From Butyricimonas muris (lineage in GTDB: Bacteria; Bacteroidota; Bacteroidia; Bacteroidales; Marinifilaceae): a DNA stretch of 64,000 nucleotides. The stretch is taken from NCBI RefSeq assembly GCF_046365375.1, contig NZ_JBKEIT010000010.1:62001-126000 (forward strand), in the 5' to 3' direction. The notes beneath the pieces are model-generated. The model had not been told where the DNA came from. It worked only from the letters and a program-made list of their open reading frames with translations, and made no database searches. Both the position numbers and the translations under genes were made by a program. This document shows positions 33,873 to 43,132 of this stretch, piece after piece (positions within the stretch are counted from its first letter, which is position 1; each line of letters opens with the position of its first letter).

Positions 33873-35258
33873 ATGAGAAATATATTATTATTGTTGTTGA
33901 TTATAGGGCTTTGGGCTTGTGATGATGATAAGTCGGGATTTGTTGTTGCCGAATTGCCGGATAACGCTTTCTCGTTCAAACCGATGTCCGGGGGAGCCGT
34001 CATGCACTATATCCTTCCTGAGGATCCGGGTATTGTCGGGATTAGGGTGCGTTACAAGGATGAATACGGGAAAGATATGCTTCGGGCTGCCAGCAGTACT
34101 TGCGATTCCGTGAAACTGGTCGGTTTTAATAAAGCGACAAGCAATATTCCCGCCCAGGTAAGTTTTTGTTATTATGACGATCGGGAATCCCAGCCGTTTG
34201 ACGTGACGTTCAGTACTGCTGATTCCGGTCCCGTGACGTTTATAAAAAACGTGAAAGTGCTTTCGAACTGGGGAGGTTTCACGTTGCGGTACAATAATCC
34301 GCCGGAAACCACGGGTATGGCTCACGTGTTCTATCTCGGTTACGACCCGGTGACGAATTTGCCCGATACGATTTTGATGACCAGTTTCTTGTTGCAAGAG
34401 ACGACCGGAGTTGAGGAGGTTAATTACCAGATTAAACAGGACGTGGATACGTACACGGTGATTCTCCGGGTGGAAGATTTCCGCGGTTCCATGGTGGACG
34501 AGCGGACGTGGACGGACGTGGAAAAATACGAGATGACTAAACTAATGCCCCAGGATTTTTCTTTCTATTGCGACAATTCCATTGAAGACCCGATAGATAA
34601 ATTGGGCGTGGAGTATTTATTCGACGGGGACACGAAAGGGTTGGTTTGCTTTCAACCCGGGAACCGGAATAAATGTTGTTCGTTCTTGGCAGGACCTTAT
34701 GGAGCGGGAGAATATGCGCACCCCATGTATCTGGATTTGAAACAGAACATGATAGTGGCTTCTACCCGTTTTTACTCCATGCTCAAAAATGTGGCGGGAC
34801 CGACGTGGTATGATTCGGGTAATGGCGGGATGGGAGGTCTCTGTAATGTTTACAATGAAAATGAATTGCCTTGTGAAGTAACACTTTACGGGATAAAGGA
34901 TGACGGTAAAGCACCGGCTTCATACGAAGAGATGAATCGCTTGGAAGGATGGGAAGAGTTGGGAACGTTCAAGCAAGAAAAAAGATTGTATCCATATACT
35001 GATAGATGGTGTAATTATAGTTGGAATACGATGCAGTATCAGGAACTCGATGAAAAAGCATTATTAGCTGCGGAGGCGGAATTCATGGAAATTTTAGTCC
35101 CGATGTACGTTCAAGGAGAGAATGGATATCGCTATCTGAAGATTGTTGTTAACGATGTATTCGCTACTGCCGATGCTACTAGTTTTGCGAAATATGAGAA
35201 TGTTGACAACTATGTTCAATTTCATGAATTAGAAGTTTACACAAACAAGACGAATTGA
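33873..35258 (+). CDS. Surface lipoprotein of the SusCD locus (DUF4959/DUF5000-like)
   Basis: 461 aa. Signal peptide and lipobox (LLLLLIIGLWACDDD), then two beta-sandwich repeats (about 25-220; VIGIRVRYKDEYGKD-like, VKVLSNWGGFTLRYNNPPETTG split here) and a C-terminal discoidin-like region (about 240-460; VEYLFDGDTKG... to FHELEVYTNK). This layout matches DUF4959-DUF5126-DUF5000 proteins that follow SusD genes and help bind ligand at the surface. The start at 33873 is chosen for the signal peptide; the frame opens earlier, at 33813. Confidence 0.8.
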   Translation: MRNILLLLLIIGLWACDDDKSGFVVAELPDNAFSFKPMSGGAVMHYILPEDPGIVGIRVRYKDEYGKDMLRAASSTCDSVKLVGFNKATSNIPAQVSFCYYDDRESQPFDVTFSTADSGPVTFIKNVKVLSNWGGFTLRYNNPPETTGMAHVFYLGYDPVTNLPDTILMTSFLLQETTGVEEVNYQIKQDVDTYTVILRVEDFRGSMVDERTWTDVEKYEMTKLMPQDFSFYCDNSIEDPIDKLGVEYLFDGDTKGLVCFQPGNRNKCCSFLAGPYGAGEYAHPMYLDLKQNMIVASTRFYSMLKNVAGPTWYDSGNGGMGGLCNVYNENELPCEVTLYGIKDDGKAPASYEEMNRLEGWEELGTFKQEKRLYPYTDRWCNYSWNTMQYQELDEKALLAAEAEFMEILVPMYVQGENGYRYLKIVVNDVFATADATSFAKYENVDNYVQFHELEVYTNKTN

Positions 35259-35260
35259 TT

Positions 35261-36787
35261 ATGAAAATAAATAGATATATAGGAATTTTACTCGGAATAC
35301 TTGTATGCGTGTCCGCCTGCCAGAATGAAAGTTTGGAAGACACGTACAAGGATTATTCGGGCAACGGGGAGATCCGTTATATAGGTAAATGTACTGATCT
35401 TCTGGTAAAACCGGGTTGGAAACGCTTGATTGTAACGTGGGCGAATAATATTGATCCTATTATTCGGAATATAAAGGTGAAATGGGCGCAAGGGGGAGTG
35501 ACGGACTCCGTGTTGTTGGAGCGCGGGACCACGGAATATAGTATTGGGAGTATAAACGGGAAAGAATTGGAAGATGGTAATTATGAAGTTTCCGTGAGCG
35601 GGGTGGACGTGAATGGCAATTCCTCTATCGTGACTTCCCTTTTCGCTCGTCCTTACACGTATGCCCATGAAGAGGTATTAGGGTTCAATCGTGTGATTTC
35701 CAAGTCGTACGTGATAAAAAATCGTTTGATTCTTTATTTTCTCCAGTGGCAGAGTAATATGGAAAAGGCGGGATTGAGCTACACGAAAAAGGACGGTTCG
35801 TTGGGAAACTTTGAATTGACCAAGCAAATTGTCAATAAACTTTATTTGTTGTTGCCGGACGAGATTGATCCTTCGAAACCAATCATTTTGACTCGCAGGG
35901 GAAAGTTGCCGGGTTGCGAAGACGTGATTGACTTTGAACCGTATGAATATTCTTCTGCTAGAATATTTGAGGCGGACTTCAAACAGGAAATGAAACGCCA
36001 GTACGGTTTTGATGACGAGATTCCGGAGGAATGGGCAGATACCGTGAAAACGCTCTATTTGGATTGGTCAATTCGTTCGTTCGATGATATTTTGAACTTG
36101 CCGAATTTGGAAAAGTTGGTACTAGGAAGTCGGCGTTATCTTTTGCCCGAAGCCGTGACCAATGTGAAGTACGGGCAAAGTACTGTCGCTGAAGCAGCGG
36201 CTTCGAAATTTGCATTAGATGTATTGCATGAGTTAAATGGTTTGACCGTGGACCGGTACAATAAGCATTACCGTACCGTTAGCAAGAGTTATATTGTGGA
36301 GAAAGAAAACACGAATGTCCAGCCGGAGGTAACCCCTCTCGATTTGACCGGATTGAAGATTACCCTGGTTCCTGAAGATAAGGAGGGATTTTCTTCCGAA
36401 TTGGAAAATTTGACGGACGGTGATTATGCCACGAGTTGGAATCCTATTTATTTGTCCCAGTTCACGACGTATGAATTTACGCTTGATTTGAATAAGTTGG
36501 AAAAGTTAAATGGACTTCGTTTGGTGCAGAGAGAATTTTCCCGGACGGGAGAGAATTCCGTTGCCCCAGAGAAGATCATCATTAAGCTTTCTAAAGACAA
36601 AGTTCATTGGGTGAATGCCACGTACGTGGAGGAAAATCCGCTGGGAAGGAGTAACGGGGAGATCAATTATGTCCCGTTCTCGAAAGAAGTGAAAGACTCC
36701 GAATACCGGTATGTACGATTAACAGTTAGCGCGGGATCTTACATGGAATTCTATTACTCGGGGATCGCGGAAATAAGTCTTTATTAA
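35261..36787 (+). CDS. DUF4998/discoidin-domain surface lipoprotein
   Basis: 508 aa. Lipoprotein signal (ILLGILVCVSACQ), a DUF4998-type N-terminal region (YKDYSGNGEIRYIGKCTDL, VKPGWKRLIVTWANN, about 28-150) and a C-terminal F5/8 type C-like domain (ENLTDGDYATSWNPIYLS... to YYSGIAEISLY, about 375-508). It is the last gene of the FecR-SusC-SusD unit, starting 2 bp after the previous stop; a TTG at 35255 could serve as an earlier start. It is probably a ligand-binding accessory protein. Confidence 0.8.
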   Translation: MKINRYIGILLGILVCVSACQNESLEDTYKDYSGNGEIRYIGKCTDLLVKPGWKRLIVTWANNIDPIIRNIKVKWAQGGVTDSVLLERGTTEYSIGSINGKELEDGNYEVSVSGVDVNGNSSIVTSLFARPYTYAHEEVLGFNRVISKSYVIKNRLILYFLQWQSNMEKAGLSYTKKDGSLGNFELTKQIVNKLYLLLPDEIDPSKPIILTRRGKLPGCEDVIDFEPYEYSSARIFEADFKQEMKRQYGFDDEIPEEWADTVKTLYLDWSIRSFDDILNLPNLEKLVLGSRRYLLPEAVTNVKYGQSTVAEAAASKFALDVLHELNGLTVDRYNKHYRTVSKSYIVEKENTNVQPEVTPLDLTGLKITLVPEDKEGFSSELENLTDGDYATSWNPIYLSQFTTYEFTLDLNKLEKLNGLRLVQREFSRTGENSVAPEKIIIKLSKDKVHWVNATYVEENPLGRSNGEINYVPFSKEVKDSEYRYVRLTVSAGSYMEFYYSGIAEISLY

Positions 36788-36818
36788 CACGGAAGTGATA
36801 AATTAAAGAGAGCAAACG

Positions 36819-36843
36819 AAGAGGGTGGATTCACCCTCTTTCG
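36819..36843 (+). terminator. Terminator of the SusCD unit
   Basis: AAGAGGGTG (36819-36827) pairs with CACCCTCTT (36832-36840) around a 4-nt loop, followed by a short TTTC tail. Confidence 0.65.
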
Positions 36844-36873
36844 TGCTCCAATAATCCTTTAAATTTTAAGACT

Positions 36874-37380
36874 ATGAAGAAAATTATGTTATTGCTGGGA
36901 ATTTGTTTCTGTATCACGGGAGTGTATGCCCAGCGGTTTGAATCAAAACCGATTGACGACGGGGACTCGTTTGAAATAAGGATTAAAAACTTTAACAAGT
37001 TGTTCGGGGAGATGTTTGAACCCGAGAAACTAGCCTCGTTGTCGAAGGAAAAAAAGAAGACCGAGCAACGTGCCGAATGGCGTAACAAGTGCGCGAAAAG
37101 ATTGATGACGGATAAATTGAAAGAAATACTGAAAGAAGTTGGAGAGACGGAAGGCGGCGGGCTGTGGGTAACGTTTTACATCGATGCAAATGGCAACGTG
37201 TTGACCGTGCAGTTTGTAGCGTCCTCCACGGTTTACGTGAAACTGCCCGCCAAAATATTGAAAGAATTGTATAACATGGCGATGAATGAAAAGTTTGATC
37301 CCTCTTGTTACGATTTCAATAACCAACGAACTTACGCCGTCGACGGCTTTGATTTGATGAAACGAGCGGTAGGGAAATGA
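36874..37380 (+). CDS. Small secreted protein, founder of a local family
   Basis: 168 aa. Signal peptide MKKIMLLLGICFCITGVYAQ, then a compact domain with GGGLWVTFYIDANGNVLTVQF and LPAKILKELYNMAMNEKFDP, reminiscent of TonB-C-like or DUF-type domains in which a beta strand pair is followed by a helix. The broken gene at 38174 is a paralogue (WIYVYFDKEGKVFTVTFEI; LPEKWVKETFNFLMKEKI). The function is unknown; location next to the SusCD unit may be incidental. Confidence 0.65.
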   Translation: MKKIMLLLGICFCITGVYAQRFESKPIDDGDSFEIRIKNFNKLFGEMFEPEKLASLSKEKKKTEQRAEWRNKCAKRLMTDKLKEILKEVGETEGGGLWVTFYIDANGNVLTVQFVASSTVYVKLPAKILKELYNMAMNEKFDPSCYDFNNQRTYAVDGFDLMKRAVGK

Positions 37381-37435
37381 ATTAATGGTTATGTAGATTC
37401 AATGAAATACGGCTAAAGAGAAATAAAATATTGAA

Positions 37436-38161
37436 ATGCTTATGAAAAGAATACTATTAATTTTCTTGGTCATTTTGTGGTTTACAAGTTGCCAGGAATC
37501 ACTATTAGAGGATTCTATATCGGAGGTATCAACGGAGAGTGAGTTAAATCTGCTTCGCCCATCGGGTACAAAATATTATGCCATTATCGCTCCCACGTCA
37601 CCACTGACACCTATGCAAAAGCAATATTTATTAGAATGTTTGTATAGTTTGGAAATGAAATACCCTGAATTAGATGCTGTTATATCAAATATTATGCAGA
37701 ATAGGGGAGCTTTAATGTTTAAAATGAATTCAAAATTAAGTAGTTACGCTGCATATGATTTTTCTAGTATTGAATTTCAAAGTGATATCTTCATCGAAGA
37801 TGAACTGGTACTGGAAGAAATTCTGCACGTCGCACAGGATATTAATTACGGTTACGAGGTGATGAGATATGCGACAAAGAACATAGAATTCGAAGCTCGA
37901 GTTCTACGGGATATTTGGGAATTACGACGTGCTCAAAGAGAACATTCACCAACATGGTATCCTCGAGCTTTTGAAAAATTTGGAGAATATAATGCATGGC
38001 TTGTTAGTCTTAGTTGCGGGAACTTGTTTTTTTTAGGTGTTCCAAAATTTAATGAGTACGTACAAAAATGGAATGATCCTCTTTATGAGCGTTATAATCT
38101 TCCTTTTTATCCTGACTTTAATCCAAGCTTTTTGAAATCTTTTGTAGGAGACTCACTATAA
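37436..38161 (+). CDS. Uncharacterised lipoprotein
   Basis: 241 aa with a lipoprotein signal (ILLIFLVILWFTSCQ) and a soluble domain containing VLEEILHVAQDINYGYEV (about 120-140), a Glu-Glu-x-x-His pattern that might bind metal but is not a confirmed protease motif. It is Tyr- and Asn-rich near the C-terminus. No family is recognised. It lies between the small secreted protein and its broken paralogue; AT content rises from here to 39.7 kb, in line with a poorly conserved, decaying region. Confidence 0.6.
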   Translation: MLMKRILLIFLVILWFTSCQESLLEDSISEVSTESELNLLRPSGTKYYAIIAPTSPLTPMQKQYLLECLYSLEMKYPELDAVISNIMQNRGALMFKMNSKLSSYAAYDFSSIEFQSDIFIEDELVLEEILHVAQDINYGYEVMRYATKNIEFEARVLRDIWELRRAQREHSPTWYPRAFEKFGEYNAWLVSLSCGNLFFLGVPKFNEYVQKWNDPLYERYNLPFYPDFNPSFLKSFVGDSL

Positions 38162-38173
38162 ATATTTTGAATT

Positions 38174-38817
38174 ATGAAAAAAATAATATTACTTATAAGC
38201 TTTTGCTGTTTTGGCTTTATCATGCAAGCGCAAGAGTTTTTAATAGAATCTCTAGGGGGTATAGTGATTCTACCGTTATTATGTACATTTCGAATCGAAA
38301 TATGAGAGAAGATCGTACTTTACTTTTTCGGTATTTGTCTTCTGATGATGGTAAGCTATTTTCTAAACACGAGGAGTTTCGAAAGAAATGGTTGAAGCAA
38401 ATTAAAAATGAAGTGCTCACGAGGGAACTTAAGCACAGCTTGAAAGACACGAGCATTTTTGCTGATAAAAGATTTTGGATATATGTTTATTTTGATAAGG
38501 AGGGGAAAGTTTTTACTGTTACTTTCGAGATTGAAAAACATATCTATAACCTGTTGCCGGAAAAATGGGTGAAAGAAACATTCAATTTCTTGATGAAAGA
38601 AAAGATTAATATAACTGAAATTTGGGAAACCTCTTCTGCCAAGCCTGATGCACTTGCGAGAATGAAATTTTCCGTCAAAGACTTTTTCCTCGGAAAAATC
38701 AGAGATCAAAAAGAACTGATAGAAAAACCAACGAAGCCAAAGAGAATATATCCTCCATGTGGTACGTTCACTACCAAGATAAAGCCTGGCTACAGATCCC
38801 CCTCGGAAGTGTTTTAA
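38174..38817 (+). pseudogene. Frameshifted paralogue of the 36874 secreted protein
   Basis: ATG 38174 starts a good signal peptide (MKKIILLISFCCFGFIMQAQ), but this frame closes soon after. The rest of the protein (from about YSDSTVIMYISNR) continues in the frame that is open from 38167 to 38817, so one indel separates them, probably near the G5 run at 38255-38259. The body aligns with the 36874 protein. After the expected C-terminus (FFLGK) the reading continues into another frame with a separate remnant, WYVHYQDKAWLQIPLGSVLN, ending at 38825, suggesting a deletion fusion. Confidence 0.6.
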
Positions 38818-38866
38818 ATAAATGATCGAGGTAATAGGAAGAGATTGCTTCGTTCATCATTTGATG
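38816..38866. repeat. Hairpin repeat, copy 1
   Basis: TTTAAATAAATGATCGAGG begins the repeat, and TTCGTTCATCATTTG closes it. AAATGAT and ATCATTT pair, with CGAGG/CTTCG inside. A close copy is at 39692-39744. Both follow the C-terminal remnant ...PLGSVLNK / ...SLGLSLNK, so they may be duplicated gene-end hairpins. Confidence 0.5.
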
Positions 38867-39709
38867 TGGATTTTTTATATACAGGTATTAATCACGGGCA
38901 AGAAAGAATAAAGGTGACAGAAGAACTTCGAGTAAAATTGAATGATTCGCTTTTTTCCCATTTTTATATGGGTGAAAGTAGTAAGCCATTTCTCGACTCG
39001 GGGCATAAAAGAGTGATTTATGATTCATCAAGAGTAAATGATGAGGATGATTTCACGTATAATCTTTTTATCTCAAAAGAAATGGGAGCAGAAAGTGTTT
39101 ATGACACGCTTTTGAATTTCGCTAAGCAAAATGCGATAGAGATTTGTGATGTGCAAGACACGAGTTTGTTTGTACTTGTTCCAACTCCTTCGGAAGGAAT
39201 GCTAACGGAAGGGATTGATTTGATGATAGATTATAACTCTATTATGAATTTTTTTTAACAAGCGAGGTCATTACCCAATACTAGTGGTTAACACTATTAT
39301 TCCATTTTGGGGAGATGTAACTTACACGGGTTGGGATAAAGGCATGAAATTGTACGTGTTGGTAGCCGGTGCAAGTAAGTATGCAGAAGACTGTTACCTA
39401 TATAACAAGAAAGGGGAATTACCCCCGGAATGGGGACATGGTTATTCCCGGGGGAATAGTGATCAACGAGAAGAAGAAAGAGATTTATTACTGGCTCGTG
39501 ATCGGGTAGATTGTCGGTCGTGAGAGCTTGAAAAAAGTATCTAAAATAGTTTTCAACCGGGAGGGTATATATTTCTCTCTCCGACGAAGCAAATAGTGGT
39601 ATTAGTATTTCCGTTAGAGTTTTTTTTTCAGGAAGATCAGGGGGCAAGAAGTTTGGGAAAAATACCCGATAAAGGATCCCTAGGATTAAGTTTAAATAAA
39701 TGATCGTGG
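38845..39709 (+). pseudogene. Multiply frameshifted secreted-protein remnant
   Basis: Reading first runs from about 38845 to 39258 (TEELRVKLNDSLFSHFYMG... to MIDYNSIMNFF) without a credible start codon. A slip in the T8 run (39249-39256) continues it as NKRGHYPILVVNTIIPFWGD and KLYVLVAGASKYAEDCYLYN. A second shift near 39425-39435 gives GDMVIPGGIVINEKKKEIYY, then TAG at about 39508, then VGRESLKKVSKIVFNREGIY, and finally ...GSLGLSLNK before 39709. Coherent protein text across at least two frameshifts and a stop marks a pseudogene. The family is not recognised. Confidence 0.6.
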
Positions 39710-39744
39710 TAGTTGGAATTGGTGGCCTCGTTCATCATTTTTAA
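39692..39744. repeat. Hairpin repeat, copy 2
   Basis: A near copy of 38816-38866: TTTAAATAAATGATCGTGG at the left and CCTCGTTCATCATTTTT at the right, with AAATGAT/ATCATTT pairing. It ends in T5, so it may act as a terminator. Confidence 0.5.
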
Positions 39745-39944
39745 ACAGTGGAGTGAATGACATAATAAGCGTGTGGTAAGATTATTTGACGGATAAGCCG
39801 GAACAAATACTGGGCAAGTTGGTGAATAGTAGCGTTTATCCGTCCAGAAAATCGAGACGAGTGGCGTGAACTAAAGTGGTAAATTGGACAAAAGATAGTC
39901 GGGTACCCGCCGGTGCTTCTTTCCGAAGGCATAAATCTATATAT

Positions 39945-40358
39945 ATGGAAAAGAATGCACGAGGTGTATCGGCACCTGTAAGGCCAGCCCGTAGAATCAA
40001 TAACGGGCTTTTTATATTGAATGGCGAGTGTCGCCAGAGATACCTTTATGTCGACATCCTTTTGGTGGAGGCATCGAGGAGTTATTGTCATGTTTATTTG
40101 AAAGACGGTACCCGGCTCACGGTAACAAGTCCCTTGTTAGCGTTGGAACGTAAATTACCGTGGCAATTTTTCGCCCGGGTACACCAGAGCTATCTTGTAA
40201 ACTTGCTTCACGTTGACGCTTTTTTCGGCACTTCGGTAGTCCGTGTCGGTGGAAAACTGATACCCGTCAGTAAACCCTATCGGAAAGAGTTGACTGAAGT
40301 GTTTAATATTTTGGAGGACACGTCCAAACGATTGGATAAAAAAGAGGATAAAGAGTAA
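39945..40358 (+). CDS. LytTR-domain DNA-binding protein
   Basis: 137 aa from ATG 39945. It consists almost entirely of a LytTR domain: YLYVDILLVEASRSYCHVYL, GTRLTVTSPLLALERKLP, FARVHQSYLVNLLHVDAF and KLIPVSKPYRKELTEVF. There is no receiver domain, so it is not a classical two-component regulator; such stand-alone LytTR proteins are often activators of neighbouring genes or bind other signalling proteins. The frame extends to 39876. It is followed 155 bp later by the AAA-ATPase gene. Confidence 0.85.
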   Translation: MEKNARGVSAPVRPARRINNGLFILNGECRQRYLYVDILLVEASRSYCHVYLKDGTRLTVTSPLLALERKLPWQFFARVHQSYLVNLLHVDAFFGTSVVRVGGKLIPVSKPYRKELTEVFNILEDTSKRLDKKEDKE

Positions 40359-40454
40359 TTTTTAATTATTAGTATAAACCCGCCCGGGGAATGAGTCCAC
40401 TGGCGGGGAACCCCGGTCGTGGATTACAACCAAAGATTAAAATATTTTGAGGAG

Positions 40455-40485
40455 TTGGGACGAGGAAAATATTGTACTATCTTTG
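40455..40485 (+). promoter_or_regulatory. Promoter of the AAA-ATPase/nuclease gene
   Basis: TTG (40455-40457), a 20-bp spacer and TATCTTTG (40478-40485, perfect TAnnTTTG). The start codon is at 40514. Confidence 0.6.
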
Positions 40486-40513
40486 TGATAATAACCTTAA
40501 AAGTAGTTTGGCT

Positions 40514-42106
40514 ATGAAGTACCCGATAGGAATGCAGAGCTTTGACCAGATCATAGAGGACGGTTATGTCTACGTGGATAAGACAGAGATGATATATTCT
40601 CTCGTGAAAGGGGGAAAAATTTATTTTTTGAGCCGTCCCCGTCGTTTCGGGAAGAGTTTGTTGGTATCGACCTTGAAGAATTATTTTCTTGGTCGAAAGG
40701 AACTTTTCAAGGGGTTGGCGATCGACGAACTGGAGAAAGATTGGTTCACTTATCCGGTATTTCATATTGATTTTAACGGAAGTGATTTCACTGAGGGAGG
40801 TGCGTTGGAAAATGTGATTGAAGGATATATTTCTGGTTGGGAGCGTGATTTAGAGATAGTGCCGGACAATTCCCTCGACAGAGGACGACGTTTCATTCGA
40901 GTGTTGGCGGAAGTACACGAGCGAACGGGACGTCGTGCGGTGGTGCTTATCGATGAGTATGACAAGCCGATCCTTGATGTGCTTGATACCCGGTTAGAAA
41001 CGGAGGTCGACGGGAACCGGATGTTGTTAGAAGACCGTAACCGGGGAATCCTGAAAGGTTTTTACTCTGTATTCAAGGCAGCCGATGAGCACTTGCAATT
41101 TGTTTTCTTGACAGGGGTGACGAAATTTTCCCAAGTAAGCGTGTTCAGCGGTTTTAATCAACCGAAAGACATCAGCATGGACGGGCGTTACGAAACGCTT
41201 TGCGGGATCACGCAAGAGGAGTTGGAAAGCTATTTCGCGGAGGCGATCGTTGCTATGGCAGCGAAAAGGAAGTATGGTGTCGAGGAGATTAAACAATTGT
41301 TAAAACGTCAGTATGACGGTTATCATTTTGGCGAAGAGTTGGTGGATGTCTATAACCCGTTCAGTTTGCTGAACGCTTTCGATTCGATGAGAATACAGGA
41401 TTACTGGTTCCAGAGCGGTACGCCGACTTACTTGATTCGCTTGTTGAATCATGCGCGAGAGAATCTTGATGAGTTGACTGGTCAATATTACGATCCGCGG
41501 GAGTTCGTGGATTACAAGGCAGACGTGGAGAAGCCATTACCGATGATCTACCAAAGCGGTTATCTCACGATAAAGGATTACAACGTGCGTCGCAACACGT
41601 TTTTGCTTGACTTCCCGAACAACGAGGTGAAAAGTGGTTTTCTGACAATGATAGCCTCGGATTACTTGAAACCGAAAGTGCGCGTGAACAACTGGGTACT
41701 GAACGTGGTGGATGCGCTGGAGGCAGGCGACACGGAACAATTTCGGGTGCTGTTGACCTCGTTCTTGAGCGACATTCCTTACACGATGCGCCGCAAGGAG
41801 AACGAGCGGGAACGGGAGCGTTATTTTCATTATACTTTCTATTTGTTGATGCGTTTAGTGAGTGTCTACACGGTGTACACGGAGAAGCAGCAGAGCGAGG
41901 GGCGAGTGGATTGCATCGTGGAGACGGACGCTCACGTTTATATCTTCGAGTTCAAGTTGGATGGAACGGCGGATGAAGCTTTGCACCAGATAGAGGAGAA
42001 GGGATACGCTTTGCCTTACTTGAATGACTGTCGTCTATTGCATCGTGTCGGGGTTAGCTTCTCTTCCGAAACGGGGACCGTGGATGATTGGAAGGTGATA
42101 GAGTAA
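40514..42106 (+). CDS. AAA-ATPase-like/PD-(D/E)XK nuclease family protein (PF09820-PF08011)
   Basis: 530 aa. The N-terminal AAA-ATPase-like domain has SRPRRFGKSLLVS (Walker A variant, about 39-51) and VVLIDEYDKPILD (Walker B). The C-terminal DUF1703 domain has the PD-(D/E)XK-type ending GRVDCIVETDAHVYIFEFKLDG (split: VDCIVE... then EFKLDG). These genes are highly multiplied in Bacteroidetes; the function is unknown, proposed to be related to nucleases or mobile elements. The ATG at 40514 starts the conserved MKYPIGMQSF. It has its own promoter. The following 330-bp spacer carries an 11-mer inverted array and the next promoter. Confidence 0.9.
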   Translation: MKYPIGMQSFDQIIEDGYVYVDKTEMIYSLVKGGKIYFLSRPRRFGKSLLVSTLKNYFLGRKELFKGLAIDELEKDWFTYPVFHIDFNGSDFTEGGALENVIEGYISGWERDLEIVPDNSLDRGRRFIRVLAEVHERTGRRAVVLIDEYDKPILDVLDTRLETEVDGNRMLLEDRNRGILKGFYSVFKAADEHLQFVFLTGVTKFSQVSVFSGFNQPKDISMDGRYETLCGITQEELESYFAEAIVAMAAKRKYGVEEIKQLLKRQYDGYHFGEELVDVYNPFSLLNAFDSMRIQDYWFQSGTPTYLIRLLNHARENLDELTGQYYDPREFVDYKADVEKPLPMIYQSGYLTIKDYNVRRNTFLLDFPNNEVKSGFLTMIASDYLKPKVRVNNWVLNVVDALEAGDTEQFRVLLTSFLSDIPYTMRRKENERERERYFHYTFYLLMRLVSVYTVYTEKQQSEGRVDCIVETDAHVYIFEFKLDGTADEALHQIEEKGYALPYLNDCRLLHRVGVSFSSETGTVDDWKVIE

Positions 42107-42175
42107 ATATTCATTATAGGGAATCCCGTTGTAAATGGGGAAAAATCCCGTGGAGAAAAGGGAATATTGACGCTT

Positions 42176-42227
42176 TAAAGCCGGTACAAAGTCGGTGCAA
42201 AGCCGCTCACGGGCGTCTTTGTACCGG
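42176..42227. repeat. 11-mer array closed by a CCGGTACAAAG inverted repeat
   Basis: AGCCGGTACAA and AGTCGGTGCAA follow directly, then CTTTGTACCGG (42217-42227) is the exact reverse complement of 42181-42191. It is related to the array at 9957-10008. It is the main feature of the 42107-42439 spacer. Confidence 0.55.
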
Positions 42228-42382
42228 GAGTGAGGCGGGCGTGAAAGGGGATTGCGGTGTTAGTTGGAGGGTATTTCATGAGAATGTGTTATTTTATTCG
42301 TGTGGTGGTGGGCACGAGGTAATCAAAAGGGAAGAAGTTTCGTGACAAGGGGAAGAACGTTTCGTTCAAAGGGAAAATAGAG

Positions 42383-42413
42383 TTGTTGACGCTTGTATGG
42401 CAAGTTATTTTTG
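42383..42413 (+). promoter_or_regulatory. Promoter of the lysis-like cassette
   Basis: TTG (42383-42385), a 20-bp spacer and TATTTTTG (42406-42413, perfect TAnnTTTG), 27 bp before the first DUF6266 start codon. Confidence 0.6.
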
Positions 42414-42439
42414 TATCGTTAAATGAAAAATAAACGAAT

Positions 42440-43060
42440 ATGGCAATAACGAACAGTACAATTCAAGGGAAAGTGGGAAACGCTATTTTTTATCGGGTTG
42501 GGCGGACGAGCCGGGTGAGAAGTATGCCCGCGGGGTATCTTGACGCAAATACTTTGCAACAGCAGGAAAATCGTTCTCGTCTGAGAGTGGCGACCCGTTT
42601 TTATCAATGTTTGGCGGAAACTGTCCTCCGGGATGCGTGGAAAGTGGCGGTGGGAGAATCGGGAGTGAACGGTTTCAATTTTTTTATGAAGGTAAACATG
42701 ATGGTTTTCCGTCCGGATGGCAAGATTGGCGATTTCTCCCGCTTGCAATTGGCCGTGGGTATGATGCAAAAGGTGGATCATTTGTCGGCGATGGTCGGGG
42801 ATGATGATACCGTGACGTTGACATGGGAGAATGGTCCTAACTTGCCCTCGGCACGGGTGGATGATAGTCTGGTGGTGGTCGTGCTGTACGGGAATCGTTC
42901 TTTCACGCCCGTGTTTGTTGAAATCGACGGGGCAACGAGAGGAGACGGGAAAGCAACATTCCGGCTGGAAAGGAAACGGGGTACGGCGGCACATTTGTAC
43001 AGCTTTTTCCGGGAGAAAGAGGGGAAGGCGTATTCGGGGAGCCAATACATTCGAATTTAA
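42440..43060 (+). CDS. DUF6266-family protein (first copy)
   Basis: 206 aa. The N-terminus GKVGNAIFYRVGRTSRVRSMP is the G-x-V-G-N...Y...R pattern of DUF6266. A central helical part (RLRVATRFYQCLAETVLRDAWK) and a C-terminal beta-rich domain (DTVTLTWENG... to AHLYSFFREKEGKAYSGSQY) follow. The family is common in Bacteroidetes; function unknown, possibly a phage-derived or secreted structural protein. It opens the cassette with holin and amidase genes; a second member is at 44565. Confidence 0.75.
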   Translation: MAITNSTIQGKVGNAIFYRVGRTSRVRSMPAGYLDANTLQQQENRSRLRVATRFYQCLAETVLRDAWKVAVGESGVNGFNFFMKVNMMVFRPDGKIGDFSRLQLAVGMMQKVDHLSAMVGDDDTVTLTWENGPNLPSARVDDSLVVVVLYGNRSFTPVFVEIDGATRGDGKATFRLERKRGTAAHLYSFFREKEGKAYSGSQYIRI

Positions 43061-43132
43061 GATTTATGATTTATTGATTCAGTAATTTCTGATTTAGTGA
43101 TTTACATTTTCAACTTTCAATTTTCAATTAAC
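43061..43132. repeat. Cassette spacer 1: GATTTAT array then TTTTCAA array
   Basis: The GATTTAT-type array starts in the stop codon of the DUF6266 gene (43059-43103), and the TTTTCAA-type array (43107-43130) ends 2 bp before the next ATG. The same order occurs in the three later spacers of the cassette. Confidence 0.6.
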
